Positions 30,027 through 39,705 of a DNA stretch of 64,000 bases are shown one piece after another. Numbering within the stretch: the first letter of the stretch is position 1; the number at the start of each line of letters is the position of its first letter. Position numbers and translations under genes: made by a program. The notes beneath the pieces were generated by a model, which was not told where the DNA came from, ran no database searches, and worked only from the letters and a program-made list of their open reading frames with translations. Source of the stretch: Achromobacter veterisilvae (lineage in GTDB: Bacteria > Pseudomonadota > Gammaproteobacteria > Burkholderiales > Burkholderiaceae_B); assembly GCF_900496975.1 (NCBI RefSeq), contig NZ_UFQC01000016.1:80804-144803 (forward strand), read 5' to 3'.

Positions 30027-30116
30027 GTCTCTACTCCTTTCCTTACGCGGTGGTCGTTGCAATAGGGTGGCATGCATGGCGCCGCGGCGGCGGCCCCGGC
30101 GCCGGGTATCGCAGGC

Positions 30117-31007
30117 TTACGCCTTGCCCTTCTGGAAAAGCGCGTCCAGCTTCGATTCGAATTCGTGGTAGCCGATGCGGTCGTACAGTTCCTCGCGCGT
30201 CTGCATCAGGTCCACCACGTTCTTCTGGTGGCCGTCGCGGCGGATGGCGGTGTAGACGGCTTCGGCGGCCTTGTTCATGGCGCGGAAGGCGGACAGCGGG
30301 TACAGCACCATGCCCACGCCGACGCTCTTGAGTTCCTCGACCGAGAACAGCGGGGTCTTGCCGAATTCGGTGATGTTGGCCAGCACCGGCACCTTGACGG
30401 CCTTGACGAAGCGGTCGTAGGTGGGCAGGTCGTAGGCGGCTTCGGCGAAGATGGCGTCGGCGCCGGCTTCCACGCAGGCCAGCGCGCGCTCGATGGCGGC
30501 GTCCACGCCGTGCGAGGCGATCGCGTCGGTGCGGGCGATCAGGTAGAAGTCGCTGTCGGTGCGGGCGTCGGCCGCGGCCTTGACGCGGTCGGCCATCTCT
30601 TCGGTCGAGACGATTTCCTTGCCGGGGCGGTGGCCGCAACGCTTGGCGCCGACCTGGTCTTCGATGTGGCAGGCGGCCGCGCCGAACTTGATCAGGCTTT
30701 TGACGGTGCGGGCGATGTTGAACGCCGACGGGCCGAAGCCGGTGTCGATGTCCACCAGCAGGGGCACGTCGCAGACGTCGGTGATGCGGCGCACGTCGGT
30801 CAGGACGTCGTCCATCGTGTTGATGCCGAGGTCGGGCAGGCCCAGCGAACCGGCCGCGACGCCGCCGCCGGACAGATAGATGGCGCGATAGCCGGCGCGC
30901 TTGGCCAGCAGGGCGTGGTTGGCGTTGATGGCGCCGATGATCTGCAGCGGGCTTTCTTCGGCCAGCGCGCGGCGAAAGAGGGCGCCGGCGGATTCGGGTC
31001 TGGACAT
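30117..31007 (-). CDS. prpB: 2-methylisocitrate lyase
   Basis: A 296-residue lyase splitting 2-methylisocitrate into pyruvate and succinate. The active-site cysteine is Cys124 in [11 protein letters not shown], the PrpB form of the isocitrate lyase KKCGH motif. [24 protein letters not shown] is a family hallmark. GGAG lies 7 bases before the ATG. It is first in prpBCD and lies 160 bases downstream of mdh across several hairpins. No prpR gene is adjacent. Confidence 0.96.
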   Translation of the reverse strand: MSRPESAGALFRRALAEESPLQIIGAINANHALLAKRAGYRAIYLSGGGVAAGSLGLPDLGINTMDDVLTDVRRITDVCDVPLLVDIDTGFGPSAFNIARTVKSLIKFGAAACHIEDQVGAKRCGHRPGKEIVSTEEMADRVKAAADARTDSDFYLIARTDAIASHGVDAAIERALACVEAGADAIFAEAAYDLPTYDRFVKAVKVPVLANITEFGKTPLFSVEELKSVGVGMVLYPLSAFRAMNKAAEAVYTAIRRDGHQKNVVDLMQTREELYDRIGYHEFESKLDALFQKGKA

Positions 31008-31023
31008 GGTGGGTCTCCGTAGA

Positions 31024-31079
31024 ATAAATCTGTCCCCTTCGCGACAATTCTTTGCGCGGGCGCAAAGAGACAGATTTAT
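31024..31079 (-). promoter_or_regulatory. Nested inverted repeats before prpB
   Basis: Outer arms ATAAATCTGTC (31024-31034) and GACAGATTTAT (31069-31079) enclose an inner palindrome CTTTGCG-CGGG-CGCAAAG (31050-31067). The block ends 16 bases from the prpB start. It may be an operator for a propionate regulator or an attenuator hairpin in the leader; sequence alone does not decide. Confidence 0.55.
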
Positions 31080-31093
31080 GTTGCGGACCGACA

Positions 31094-31149
31094 GGGAAGC
31101 CCCATTCATTGGGCTTCCCCTAGGAATTGGGCCCGCGAACGGGCCCAAT
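31094..31149 (-). terminator. Two consecutive hairpins after mdh
   Basis: Perfect stems GGGAAGCCC / GGGCTTCCC (31094-31119, 8-base loop) and ATTGGGCCCG / CGGGCCCAAT (31126-31149, CGAA loop) follow the mdh stop by about 20 bases. No T run follows either on the minus strand, so they may end transcription weakly or protect the mdh mRNA. Confidence 0.5.
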
Positions 31150-31167
31150 CCTTTGCTCAAGCGCTGC

Positions 31168-32157
31168 TTACTTCAGCAGGTCCTTCACGCCGTCGCGCTC
31201 TTCGAGGAGCTCTTTCAGCGTGAAGTCCAGGCGTTCGCGCGAGAAGGCGTCGATTTCCAGGCCTTCGATGCGCTTGTATTCGCCATTTTCGGTCGTGACC
31301 GGCACGCCGTAGATGATGCCTTCGGGGATGCCGTAGGAGCCGTCGGACGGGATGCCCATCGTGACCCACTTGCCGTTGCTGCCCAGGACCCAGTCACGGA
31401 CGTGGTCGATGGCGGCGTTGGCGGCCGAGGCGGCCGAGGACAGGCCGCGGGCTTCGATGATGGCGGCGCCGCGCTTGCCCACGGTGGGGATGAACGTGTC
31501 GCGGTTCCAGGCGTCGTCGTTGATCAGCTTGGACAGCGACTCGCCGCCGACGGTGGCGAAGCGGTAGTCGGGGTACATGGTGGGCGAGTGGTTGCCCCAC
31601 ACGACCAGCTTTTCGATGTCGGCGACGGCCTTGCCCGACTTGGCGGCCAGTTGCGACAGGGCGCGGTTGTGGTCCAGGCGCAGCATGGCGGTGAAGTTCT
31701 TGGCGGGCAGGTCCGGCGCCGACTTCATGGCGATGTAGGCGTTGGTGTTGGCGGGGTTGCCCACGACCAGCACCTTGACGTTGCGGCTGGCCACGTCGTT
31801 CAGGGCCTTGCCCTGCGCCGTGAAGATCTGCGCGTTGACGGACAGCAGGTCCTTGCGCTCCATGCCGGGGCCGCGCGGACGGGCGCCGACCAGCAGGGCC
31901 ACGTCGGCGTCCTTGAAGGCGGTGCGGGGATCGCTGTGGGCGGTGACTTCCTGCAGCAGCGGGAAGGCGCAGTCATCCAGTTCCATGATGACGCCCTTCA
32001 GGGCCTTTTGCGCTTTCTCGTCGGGGATTTCCAGCAGTTGCAGGATGACGGGTTGATCTTTACCCAGCATTTCGCCCGAGGCGATGCGGAATAGCAGTGC
32101 GTAACCGATTTGGCCGGCGGCGCCGGTGACGGCGACACGCAAGGCAGGCTTGGACAT
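31168..32157 (-). CDS. mdh: Malate dehydrogenase
   Basis: A 329-residue NAD-dependent enzyme of the TCA cycle. The Rossmann motif is [23 protein letters not shown]. Substrate-binding arginines lie in [28 protein letters not shown] and [12 protein letters not shown], and the catalytic histidine in [13 protein letters not shown]. This is the cytosolic-MDH-like form usual in beta-proteobacteria. It is divergent from the GntR-sdh-gltA operon and probably shares its control. Confidence 0.96.
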   Translation of the reverse strand: MSKPALRVAVTGAAGQIGYALLFRIASGEMLGKDQPVILQLLEIPDEKAQKALKGVIMELDDCAFPLLQEVTAHSDPRTAFKDADVALLVGARPRGPGMERKDLLSVNAQIFTAQGKALNDVASRNVKVLVVGNPANTNAYIAMKSAPDLPAKNFTAMLRLDHNRALSQLAAKSGKAVADIEKLVVWGNHSPTMYPDYRFATVGGESLSKLINDDAWNRDTFIPTVGKRGAAIIEARGLSSAASAANAAIDHVRDWVLGSNGKWVTMGIPSDGSYGIPEGIIYGVPVTTENGEYKRIEGLEIDAFSRERLDFTLKELLEERDGVKDLLK

Positions 32158-32492
32158 GGACGTTCTCCGTAATGGTTTGGCGAGAAAAAAATCTCACCAA
32201 TCAGTGTAATCGTTGGGCGTGAAAATCAACGCGCGCAAGGCTGGGCGCGCGGCGCCCGGGCAGCGGTGAATCCTAGATTGATTTTACGTATGCGTCAATT
32301 GCTCTTCTATCTTATATAAGACATAAGACGTTGGACAGCGTCCCTCGCGGTGTGCCACAATAGAGCGTTTATTCGAATGCGCCGCAGCCTTGCTTGGCCG
32401 CGCGCCTGTATCAAGCCAGAAGACTGGCGGCAGCGGCGTATTGCGGATGGGTTCGCGTCCCTTGCGCCGCCTTTCCATCCACCCGGATAAAC
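32158..32492. promoter_or_regulatory. Divergent mdh / GntR regulatory region with TCTTATATAAGA palindrome
   Basis: A 335-base gap without a gene. It contains the perfect 12-base palindrome TCTTATATAAGA (32310-32321), directly followed by ACATAAGAC, which repeats the half-site (ATAAGAC occurs twice in tandem). This AT-rich patch lies about 150 bases from mdh and 170 from the GntR gene and is the best candidate operator or promoter for both. Elsewhere in the gap I see only GC-rich sequence without clear structure. Confidence 0.55.
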
Positions 32493-33293
32493 ATGACACA
32501 ACCAAGAAGATCCATGGCAGAGCCCCGGCCCGAAACCTCCTTACGCACTCGCGCCGCCCGTCCGTCGGGCGAGGGGGCCGCTTTCAGTCCGCTCTACCGG
32601 CAGATCAAGGATCTGCTGGTCCAAAGCCTGGAGCGCGGCGAATGGAAGCCGGGCGAACTCATCCCCAGCGAAATCGACCTTGCCGCCCGTTTCCAAGTGA
32701 GCCAGGGCACGGTGCGCAAGGCGGTCGACGAGCTTGCCGCCGAGCACATGCTGCTGCGCCGCCAGGGCAAGGGCACGTTCGTCGCCACCCACCACGAAGC
32801 CCGCGTGCGCTACCGCTTCCTGCGCCTGGCCCCCGATGACGAGGGCGAAGCCGGCAGGGCGGAAAGCCGCATCCTGGAATGCCGCCGCCTGCGGGCGCCC
32901 GCCGAGATCGCGCGCGCCCTGGACCTGCGGGCCGGCGAAACCGTCGTGATGATCCGCCGCCTGCTGTCCCTGGGGCATGCGCCCACCGTCGTGGACGACA
33001 TCTGGCTGCCCGGTTCCATTTTCCGCGGGCTGACCCTGGAGCTGCTGACCGCCAACAAGGCGCCGCTCTATGGCCTGTTCGAATCCGAATTCGGCGTGAG
33101 CATGGTGCGCGCGGACGAGAAGCTGCGCGCGGTGCCCGCGCCGGCCGAAGTCTGTCCGCTGCTTAATGTTGCCGTCGGGACGCCGTTGTTGCAGGTGGAT
33201 CGGGTGTCCTACACCTACGGTGACCGCCCCATGGAAATCCGCCGGGGCTTGTACTTGACCGATCGATACCATTACCGCAATAGTTTGAATTGA
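32493..33293 (+). CDS. GntR-family (HutC subfamily) transcriptional regulator
   Basis: A 266-residue regulator with an N-terminal winged helix (about residues 32-100: IPSEIDLAARFQVSQGTVRKAVDELAAE, then LLRRQGKGTFVA) and a C-terminal UTRA ligand domain (about 105-260; MEIRRGLYLTDRYHYRN at the end). It lies between mdh and sdhC and most likely controls these TCA genes; the ligand may be a TCA intermediate, which is inference. An ATG at 32514 is an alternative start. The longer frame from 32394 is rejected since it lacks a binding site. Confidence 0.85.
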   Translation: MTQPRRSMAEPRPETSLRTRAARPSGEGAAFSPLYRQIKDLLVQSLERGEWKPGELIPSEIDLAARFQVSQGTVRKAVDELAAEHMLLRRQGKGTFVATHHEARVRYRFLRLAPDDEGEAGRAESRILECRRLRAPAEIARALDLRAGETVVMIRRLLSLGHAPTVVDDIWLPGSIFRGLTLELLTANKAPLYGLFESEFGVSMVRADEKLRAVPAPAEVCPLLNVAVGTPLLQVDRVSYTYGDRPMEIRRGLYLTDRYHYRNSLN

Positions 33294-33414
33294 TGAGCTT
33301 TTTGACTACGATTTGATACCGACCCTATCTCTGGGCGAAAATACCGTGTTTGCCCGCAAGGGCCACGGCATTCTTGCCGTCACGATTCCCTAGTTCCGAA
33401 ACACCGAGGCCGTC

Positions 33415-33828
33415 ATGTCCGACACCGCTGCCAAGCCACGTCCGCAGTTTCGCAATATTGGCATTGCGCAACTCGCCAGCTACCGCCTGCCCCTGGCCGG
33501 CAAGCTGTCCATCCTGCACCGCGTCAGCGGCGCGCTGCTGTTCCTCTGTCTTCCCTTGGTCATTCTGCCGCTGTTCGCGGCCAGCGTGGCCGCGCCGCAG
33601 ACGTTCGCCGCCGTGGCCGCGTACGCCGGCAACCCGATAGTCAAGCTTGTCTTCCTGGTCCTGGTCTGGGGCTACCTGCACCATTTCTGTGCCGGCATCC
33701 GCTACCTGCTGCTGGACCTGCACATCGGCATCGACAAACTGTCGGCCAAGAAGAGCGCCGGCGTGGTTTTCGGGGTGAGCCTGGCGCTGACCCTGGTGTT
33801 CGCCCTCAAACTGTTCGGAGCGCTGTAA
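33415..33828 (+). CDS. sdhC: Succinate dehydrogenase cytochrome b556 subunit
   Basis: A 137-residue membrane anchor of complex II with three hydrophobic helices. The family motif LSILHRVSGALLFLCLPLVIL includes the conserved His/Arg/Ser near the quinone site, and LHHFCAGIRYLLLD holds the probable haem-ligand histidine region. Its stop overlaps the sdhD start (TAATG). The 121-base gap upstream may hold a promoter, but none is clear. Confidence 0.94.
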   Translation: MSDTAAKPRPQFRNIGIAQLASYRLPLAGKLSILHRVSGALLFLCLPLVILPLFAASVAAPQTFAAVAAYAGNPIVKLVFLVLVWGYLHHFCAGIRYLLLDLHIGIDKLSAKKSAGVVFGVSLALTLVFALKLFGAL

Positions 33829-34211
33829 TGGCCGACGTCAAAAACTACGGACCCAAGCGTCTGGTCGTGGGCGCCCACTACGGCGTCATGGATTTCATCA
33901 TCCAGCGCGTCACCGCCGTCATCATGGCCGTGTACACGCTGGTGCTGCTGATCGGCATCCTGGCGATGCCGGCCTTCACGTACGAACACTGGACCTCGCT
34001 GTTCAATTTCTACGTGGGCGTTCTTCCGGTCGGCCAGATCCTGGCCACCCTTGCATTCGTTGCGCTGGCCTGGCACGCCTGGATTGGCGTGCGCGACATC
34101 TGGATGGACTACGTCAAGTCGGTGGGCGTGCGCCTGCTGCTGCAAGTGCTGACGATCCTCTGGCTGGTCGGTTCGGTCGTTTACTTCGCGCAAATCCTCT
34201 GGAGCATTTAA
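33828..34211 (+). CDS. sdhD: Succinate dehydrogenase membrane anchor subunit
   Basis: A 127-residue second anchor of complex II with three membrane helices. It begins KNYGPKRLVVGAHYGVMDFIIQRVTAVIM, and ALAWHAWIGVRDIWMDYVK is the characteristic SdhD segment with the conserved His and Asp. Together with SdhC it binds haem b and the quinone. It overlaps sdhC by one base and is followed by sdhA after three bases. Confidence 0.93.
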   Translation: MADVKNYGPKRLVVGAHYGVMDFIIQRVTAVIMAVYTLVLLIGILAMPAFTYEHWTSLFNFYVGVLPVGQILATLAFVALAWHAWIGVRDIWMDYVKSVGVRLLLQVLTILWLVGSVVYFAQILWSI

Positions 34212-34214
34212 GCC

Positions 34215-35993
34215 GTGGTCTCTGTCCTGAAATCCCTGCCGCGCCGCCAGTTTGATGTGGTGGTCGTCGGCGCCGGCGGAGCCGGCATGCGTTGTTCGCT
34301 GCAACTGTCCCAAGCGGGCCTGTCCGTTGCGGTGCTGTCCAAGGTGTTCCCCACGCGTTCGCACACGGTTGCCGCCCAAGGCGGCGTGAGCGCCTCGCTG
34401 GGCAACATGAGCGAAGACAACTGGTACTGGCACATGTACGACACCGTCAAGGGTTCGGACTGGCTGGGCGACCAGGACGCCATCGAATTCATGTGCCGTG
34501 AAGCGCCGAACGCCGTGTACGAACTCGAACACTTCGGCATGCCGTTCGACCGCAACCCCGACGGCACCATCTACCAGCGTCCGTTCGGCGGCCACACCGC
34601 CAACTTCGGCGAAAAGCCGGTCCAGCGCGCCTGTGCCGCTGCCGACCGCACCGGCCACGCGCTGCTGCACACCCTCTACCAGCGCAACGTCGCCGCGCGC
34701 ACCCAGTTCTTCGTCGAATGGATGGCGCTGGACCTGCTGCGCAACGAAGCCGGCGACGTCGTCGGCGTGACCGCCCTGGAAATGGAAACGGGCGAGATCT
34801 ACATCCTGGAAGCCAAGACCACGGTGCTGGCCACCGGCGGCGCCGGCCGCATCTGGGCCGCGTCCACCAACGCCTTCATCAACACCGGCGACGGCCTGGG
34901 CATGGCCGCCCGCGCGGGCATCCCGCTGCAGGACATGGAATTCTGGCAATTCCACCCGACCGGCGTGGCCGGCGCCGGCGTGCTGATCACGGAAGGCGTG
35001 CGCGGCGAAGGCGGCATCCTGCTGAACAAGGACGGCGAACGCTTCATGGAGCGCTACGCGCCCACGCTGAAGGACCTGGCCCCGCGCGACTTCGTGTCCC
35101 GCTCGATGGACCAGGAAATCAAGGAAGGCCGCGGCTGCGGTCCCGACGGCAGCTACGTGGTCCTGAAGCTGGACCACCTGGGCGCCGACGTGATCAACAA
35201 GCGCCTGCCCTCGATCCGCGAAATCGCCATCAAGTTCGGCAACGTGGACCCGATCAAGGAACCGATCCCCGTCGTCCCGACCATCCACTACCAGATGGGC
35301 GGCATCCCGGCCAACTACCACGGCCAGGTGCTGACGCGCGAAAACGGCGAGAACAAGATCGTCAACGGCCTGTACGCCATCGGCGAATGCGCCGCGGTGT
35401 CGGTGCACGGCGCCAACCGCCTGGGCACGAACTCGCTGCTGGACCTGATCGTGTTCGGCCGCGCCACCGGCAACCACATCGTGAATTCGCATCCGGAACG
35501 CCAGCACGCGCACCAGCCCGTGCCGCAGCAGGCCGTCGAATTCTCGCTGGACCGCGTGAACAAGCTGGAATCGCGCACCTCCGGCGAAAAGACGCAGGAC
35601 ATCGGCAACGCCATCCGCTTCTCGATGCAGCGCCACTGCGGCGTGTTCCGCACGCTGGACCTGCTGAACGAAGGCGTGGAGCAGATCGAGGACCTGGCCA
35701 AGCAAGCCGACAACATCTACTTCAAGGACAAGTCCAAGGTGTTCAACACCGCGCGCGTCGAGGCGCTGGAACTGGCCAACATGACCGAAGTGGCCCGCGC
35801 CACCATCAAGTCGGCCGCCAACCGCACCGAAAGCCGCGGCGCCCATGCGCTGGACGACCACCCGACCCGCGACGACGAGAACTGGCTGAAGCACACGCTG
35901 TGGTACTCCGAAGGCAGCCGCCTGGATTACAAGCCCGTGCAGATGAAGCCTCTGACGGTCGAGTCCTTCCCGCCCAAGGCGCGTACCTTCTAA
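34215..35993 (+). CDS. sdhA: Succinate dehydrogenase flavoprotein subunit
   Basis: A 592-residue catalytic subunit of complex II at the cytoplasmic face of the inner membrane, oxidising succinate to fumarate. It has the FAD-binding VVVGAGGAGMRCSLQLSQ, covalent flavin attachment at His50 in TRSHTVAAQGG, and the active-site stretch QFHPTGVAGAGVLITEGVRGEGG. It starts with GTG just after the sdhD stop, with GGAG inside the end of sdhD. Confidence 0.96.
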   Translation: MVSVLKSLPRRQFDVVVVGAGGAGMRCSLQLSQAGLSVAVLSKVFPTRSHTVAAQGGVSASLGNMSEDNWYWHMYDTVKGSDWLGDQDAIEFMCREAPNAVYELEHFGMPFDRNPDGTIYQRPFGGHTANFGEKPVQRACAAADRTGHALLHTLYQRNVAARTQFFVEWMALDLLRNEAGDVVGVTALEMETGEIYILEAKTTVLATGGAGRIWAASTNAFINTGDGLGMAARAGIPLQDMEFWQFHPTGVAGAGVLITEGVRGEGGILLNKDGERFMERYAPTLKDLAPRDFVSRSMDQEIKEGRGCGPDGSYVVLKLDHLGADVINKRLPSIREIAIKFGNVDPIKEPIPVVPTIHYQMGGIPANYHGQVLTRENGENKIVNGLYAIGECAAVSVHGANRLGTNSLLDLIVFGRATGNHIVNSHPERQHAHQPVPQQAVEFSLDRVNKLESRTSGEKTQDIGNAIRFSMQRHCGVFRTLDLLNEGVEQIEDLAKQADNIYFKDKSKVFNTARVEALELANMTEVARATIKSAANRTESRGAHALDDHPTRDDENWLKHTLWYSEGSRLDYKPVQMKPLTVESFPPKARTF

Positions 35994-36012
35994 GTCCGGA
36001 TAGAGTCCTACT

Positions 36013-36729
36013 ATGAGCACCAAGAGAATCGTCAAGTTCGAAATCTACCGCTACGATCCGGACAAGGACGAGCGCCCGTACATGCAGAAGCTGGAAGTCG
36101 AACTCCAGCCCACCGACAAGATGCTGCTCGATGCGCTGGTGCGCATCAAGAACGACGTCGATGACAGCCTGGCCCTGCGCCGCTCGTGCCGTGAAGGCGT
36201 GTGCGGTTCGGACGCCATGAACATCAACGGCAAGAACGGCCTGGCCTGCACGACGAACCTGCGCGAACTGAAGGAACCGATCGTCCTGCGTCCGCTGCCC
36301 GGCCTGCCGGTCATCCGCGACCTGATCGTGGACATGACGCACTTCTTCAACCAGTACCACTCGATCCGCCCGTACCTCATCAACGACACGCCGCCGCCCG
36401 AAAAGGAACGCCTGCAGTCGCCCGAGGCGCGCGAAGAGCTGGACGGCCTGTACGAGTGCATTCTGTGCGCGTGCTGTTCCACTTCCTGCCCGTCGTTCTG
36501 GTGGAATCCGGACAAGTTCGTCGGCCCGGCCGGCCTGCTGCAAGCCTACCGCTTCATCGCCGACAGCCGCGACGAAGCCACGGGCGGCCGCCTGGACAAC
36601 CTGGAAGACCCGTATCGCCTGTTCCGTTGCCACACCATCATGAATTGCGTCGACGTCTGTCCCAAGGGCCTGAACCCGACCAAGGCGATCGGCAAGATCA
36701 AGGAACTGCTGGTTCGCCGCACGGTCTAG
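36013..36729 (+). CDS. sdhB: Succinate dehydrogenase iron-sulfur subunit
   Basis: A 238-residue electron-transfer subunit. All three cluster motifs are intact: [2Fe-2S] in [22 protein letters not shown], then [4Fe-4S] and [3Fe-4S] in [12 protein letters not shown] and [14 protein letters not shown]. It passes electrons from SdhA to ubiquinone. It starts 19 bases after sdhA. Downstream, a 115-base gap with two mutually exclusive hairpins precedes sdhE. Confidence 0.96.
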   Translation: MSTKRIVKFEIYRYDPDKDERPYMQKLEVELQPTDKMLLDALVRIKNDVDDSLALRRSCREGVCGSDAMNINGKNGLACTTNLRELKEPIVLRPLPGLPVIRDLIVDMTHFFNQYHSIRPYLINDTPPPEKERLQSPEAREELDGLYECILCACCSTSCPSFWWNPDKFVGPAGLLQAYRFIADSRDEATGGRLDNLEDPYRLFRCHTIMNCVDVCPKGLNPTKAIGKIKELLVRRTV

Positions 36730-36753
36730 TATCAAGCGGTGTGTTTTTATCGC

Positions 36754-36799
36754 CGCGCCGCCTCTTGAATGGGCATGTCCCCTTTAAAGGGGCGGCGCG
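36754..36799 (+). promoter_or_regulatory. Competing hairpins between sdhB and sdhE
   Basis: CGCGCCGCC (36754-36762) can pair with GGCGGCGCG (36791-36799), or the perfect palindrome CCCCTTTAAAGGGG (36779-36792) can form. They share two bases, so only one fully forms at a time. There is no T run. Likely an mRNA-end or processing structure; the role is a guess. Confidence 0.4.
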
Positions 36800-36844
36800 T
36801 CTGCCTGGCGGACGTGGCGAGGGACTTTTTATTTAGGTGTAACG

Positions 36845-37105
36845 ATGAGCAGGCTTACTGAACTAGAGCGGGCGCGTTTGCGTTGGCGGGCGCGCCGCGG
36901 TCTGCTCGAAAACGACTTGATCATCACCCGGTATCTGGACGCCCACGAGGCCGAACTTACCGACGATGACGTAGCCGCATTGACGCAGTTGTTCGAAATG
37001 GGAGACAACGACCTTCTCGACCTGCTGCTGGCTCGCAAGGAACTCGAGGGCGCGCTGGACACGCCCAGGCTTCGGAGCATTATTGGCCAGATGCGCGCGC
37101 TCTGA
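36845..37105 (+). CDS. sdhE: Succinate dehydrogenase assembly factor SdhE
   Basis: An 86-residue helical protein that helps attach FAD covalently to SdhA. The family motif RGxxE is present in RARRGLLENDLIITRYL (Arg-Gly-Leu-Leu-Glu, about residues 18-22). It lies between sdhB and gltA, the usual betaproteobacterial position, and ends 19 bases before gltA. Confidence 0.93.
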   Translation: MSRLTELERARLRWRARRGLLENDLIITRYLDAHEAELTDDDVAALTQLFEMGDNDLLDLLLARKELEGALDTPRLRSIIGQMRAL

Positions 37106-37124
37106 TTAATTGAGAGGAAAAAAC

Positions 37125-38435
37125 ATGAACCTGTCTGACAAAAAAGCCACGCTATCCTTCTCGGATGGCAGCGCCCCCATTGAGTTCCCTGTCTACAAGG
37201 GCACGGTCGGTCCGGATGTGATCGACATCCGCAAGCTTTACGGCCAGACGGGCATGTTCACGTTTGACCCGGGCTTCATGTCCACCGCCGCCTGCGAATC
37301 GGGCATCACGTACATCGATGGCGACAAGGGCGAGCTGCTGTACCGCGGCTTCCCCATCGAGCAACTGGCCGTGAACTGCGACTTCATGGACATCTGCTAC
37401 CTGATCCTGAACGGCGAACTGCCGAACAAGGACCAGAAGGCCGATTTCGACTCGCAAGTGACCCATCACACGATGGTGAACGAGCAACTGCATTTCTTCC
37501 TGCGCGGTTTCCGCCGCGACGCGCACCCCATGGCCGTCCTGACCGGCCTGGTCGGCGCGCTGTCCGCGTTCTACCACGACTCCACCGACATCACGAACCC
37601 GCAGCATCGCCACATCTCGGCCATCCGCCTGATCGCCAAGATGCCGACGCTGGTCGCGATGGCGTATAAGTACTCGCAAGGCCAGCCTTTCATCTACCCG
37701 CAGAACGACCTGTCCTACACGGGCAACTTCCTGCGCATGATGTTCGCCACGCCGTGCGAAGACTACAAGGTCAACGAAGTCGTCGAGCGCGCGCTGGACC
37801 GCATCTTCATCCTGCACGCCGACCACGAGCAGAACGCGTCGACCTCGACCGTCCGCCTGTGCGGCTCGTCGGGCACCAACCCGTTCGCCGCCATCTCGGC
37901 CGGCGTGGCTTGCCTGTGGGGCCCGGCTCACGGCGGCGCCAACGAAGCTTGCCTGCAGATGCTGGAAGAACTGCAAGCCAACGGCGGCATCGACAAGGTC
38001 GGCGAGTTCATGGAGAAGGTCAAGGACAAGAACTCGGGCGTGCGCCTGATGGGCTTTGGCCACCGCGTCTACAAGAACTACGACCCGCGCGCCAAGCTGA
38101 TGCAGGAAACGTGCAAGGAAGTGCTCTCGGCCCTGGGCCTGGAAAACGACCCGCTGTTCAAGCTGGCCATGGAACTGGAACGCATCGCCCTGTCGGATCC
38201 GTACTTCGTGCAGCGCAAGCTGTACCCGAACGTGGACTTCTACTCGGGTATCGTCCAGCGCGCCATCGGCATCCCGACCTCGCTGTTCACGGCCATCTTC
38301 GCGCTGGCCCGCACGGTGGGCTGGATCGCCCAGTGGAACGAAATGCTGTCGGACCCCGATTACAAGATCGGCCGTCCCCGCCAGTTGTTCACCGGTTCGG
38401 TCACGCGCGACGTGCCCCCGATGGACAAGCGCTGA
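37125..38435 (+). CDS. gltA: Citrate synthase (type II)
   Basis: A 436-residue enzyme joining acetyl-CoA and oxaloacetate. It is the long, allosteric gram-negative form: an N-terminal domain (about residues 1-60) precedes [10 protein letters not shown]. The active-site histidines lie in [14 protein letters not shown] / [12 protein letters not shown] and [22 protein letters not shown] is about 7 bases before the ATG; an upstream in-frame start at 37110 is rejected. The terminator follows the stop directly. Confidence 0.96.
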   Translation: MNLSDKKATLSFSDGSAPIEFPVYKGTVGPDVIDIRKLYGQTGMFTFDPGFMSTAACESGITYIDGDKGELLYRGFPIEQLAVNCDFMDICYLILNGELPNKDQKADFDSQVTHHTMVNEQLHFFLRGFRRDAHPMAVLTGLVGALSAFYHDSTDITNPQHRHISAIRLIAKMPTLVAMAYKYSQGQPFIYPQNDLSYTGNFLRMMFATPCEDYKVNEVVERALDRIFILHADHEQNASTSTVRLCGSSGTNPFAAISAGVACLWGPAHGGANEACLQMLEELQANGGIDKVGEFMEKVKDKNSGVRLMGFGHRVYKNYDPRAKLMQETCKEVLSALGLENDPLFKLAMELERIALSDPYFVQRKLYPNVDFYSGIVQRAIGIPTSLFTAIFALARTVGWIAQWNEMLSDPDYKIGRPRQLFTGSVTRDVPPMDKR

Positions 38436-38457
38436 TCCGTTAGCGGTCCGCTCCGAG

Positions 38458-38486
38458 AAACCCGCCTTCAACGAGGCGGGTTTTTT
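38458..38486 (+). terminator. Intrinsic terminator after gltA
   Basis: Stem AAACCCGCCT / AGGCGGGTTT with a short loop and six T, 22 bases after the gltA stop. It closes the GntR-sdh-gltA operon. Confidence 0.9.
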
Positions 38487-38742
38487 CATGGGCGCAGCCC
38501 GTCTGCGGCGGCCTGTCCGCCTGCCTCCGGAAGCGGGGACGCGCCGGTCCGAGGGTCCGATGGGGCAACGGGTAAATACCAATTCAAAGGCAGTTGCCTT
38601 TTGGCAGAATCTTCGGGACAAAGCGGGGGGGCGAACTCCCCGCCCGGCAACACGCAGGGAGCAGCAGGCAGCAAGAGGACCGACAAGCCGTATTTCCGCA
38701 AAATCCGTGTCAATCTCTGGCACTGGCCCCGCCGGAGGGGAA
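38487..38742 (+). promoter_or_regulatory. Region before the AraC gene, with AAAGGCA-GT-TGCCTTT palindrome
   Basis: No gene is seen between the gltA terminator and the AraC start. A perfect 16-base palindrome AAAGGCAGTTGCCTTT lies at 38586-38601, about 140 bases before the regulator, with GGCA repeated just after it. It could be a binding site for the regulator or another factor. The open frame through this region is rejected because of its composition and the better start at 38743. Confidence 0.45.
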
Positions 38743-39690
38743 ATGAAGCTGAACTATTCGACCGAGAAGGTGAGTGAACGCCAGCGGCCCGAGTACTGGA
38801 ACGAAGTCGTCTGCAAACATTGTGTACAGGCCGACAGCACGATCGACAGCTCAGGTAGTTTCATCGGCAAGTACGCCGCCAAGTCGATCGACGAGATCGA
38901 GATATCGCGGATGTCTTCTCCCCGCCATGTGTGGCAGCGCGCGGCCAGGCACGTGCGCAGGGATGCGAACGAGGCGTTTCTGTTGACGCTGATGGAGTCC
39001 GGAACCGGCCATCTGTCGCAATCGGGCCGCTCCACGCAAATCAACAATGGCGATATCGCGCTGTACGACGCGGAGCGCCTGTTCACCTACGATATGACGC
39101 CCGAGTCGGTCTTGCTGCTGCGCATTCCACGCAAGCAATTGCTGTATCGCGCCCCGCTGGCGGAACGCTATACGGCCATGCGCTTCGTGCCGGACAAGCC
39201 CATCACCGGCTTGCTGTTCCACACGATACGGTCCGCCGCCGACATCAACTTCTCCGAAGATCTGCCTCCCGGCGTGCAAACCCAGTTTGCGGCCTCCTTG
39301 CTCGACTTGCTGGCGGCGACGATCCAGATGCAGATGGCCGGCAGCGACTCGGCCTCCAGCGAACGCGAGAAATTGCTTGGGAGCGCCAAGCAATACGTGG
39401 AGTCCCACCTGGACGATCCCCATCTGACGGTGGACCGGATAGCCATTGCCTTGCGAGTGTCCGAGCGCACGCTCACCCGCATGTTCGCCGAGAGCGGCAC
39501 CACACCCATGCGCTGGGTCTGGCAACGGCGGCTCGAAGCCGCCTATTGTTCGCTGAAAGAGGGCCGGGCGCGCCAGGTGACCGAGGCGGCGTTCCGCAAT
39601 GGATTCAACGACGTTTCGCATTTCAGCCGGATCTTCAAGCTCTGCTACGGCCATTCGCCGAAAGACCTGCTGACTAGAACAAGGCGCTGA
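38743..39690 (+). CDS. AraC-family transcriptional regulator
   Basis: A 315-residue regulator. The N-terminal part (about residues 40-170) looks like the AraC-binding-like domain 2, with SGTGHLSQSGRSTQINNGDIALYDAERLFTYD. The C-terminal 100 residues hold two helix-turn-helices (LTVDRIAIALRVSERTLTRMFAESG and VTEAAFRNGFNDVSHFSRIFKLCYGHSPKDLL). GAGGGG lies 5 bases before the ATG. It has its own terminator and precedes the amidase-transporter operon, which it probably activates, as AraC proteins do in other nitrile and amide operons. Confidence 0.88.
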   Translation: MKLNYSTEKVSERQRPEYWNEVVCKHCVQADSTIDSSGSFIGKYAAKSIDEIEISRMSSPRHVWQRAARHVRRDANEAFLLTLMESGTGHLSQSGRSTQINNGDIALYDAERLFTYDMTPESVLLLRIPRKQLLYRAPLAERYTAMRFVPDKPITGLLFHTIRSAADINFSEDLPPGVQTQFAASLLDLLAATIQMQMAGSDSASSEREKLLGSAKQYVESHLDDPHLTVDRIAIALRVSERTLTRMFAESGTTPMRWVWQRRLEAAYCSLKEGRARQVTEAAFRNGFNDVSHFSRIFKLCYGHSPKDLLTRTRR

Positions 39691-39705
39691 TCGGCGCCAG
39701 TCCGG

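Noticed and set aside
27000..30065. Plus-strand frame of 1021 codons through the hairpin element and opposite prpD-prpC
   Set aside because: Antisense to conserved prp enzymes; the initial part translates the inverted repeat.
31094..31149. Riboswitch before prpB
   Set aside because: The hairpins are simple perfect stems next to mdh, without the conserved core of any known riboswitch class.
33702..36035. Antisense frame of 777 codons opposite sdhD-sdhA
   Set aside because: Shadow of sdhA; low-complexity composition and no start signal.
38488..38742. 85-codon N-terminal extension of the AraC regulator
   Set aside because: It opens inside the gltA terminator and contains the palindrome; a strong ribosome site directs the start at 38743.
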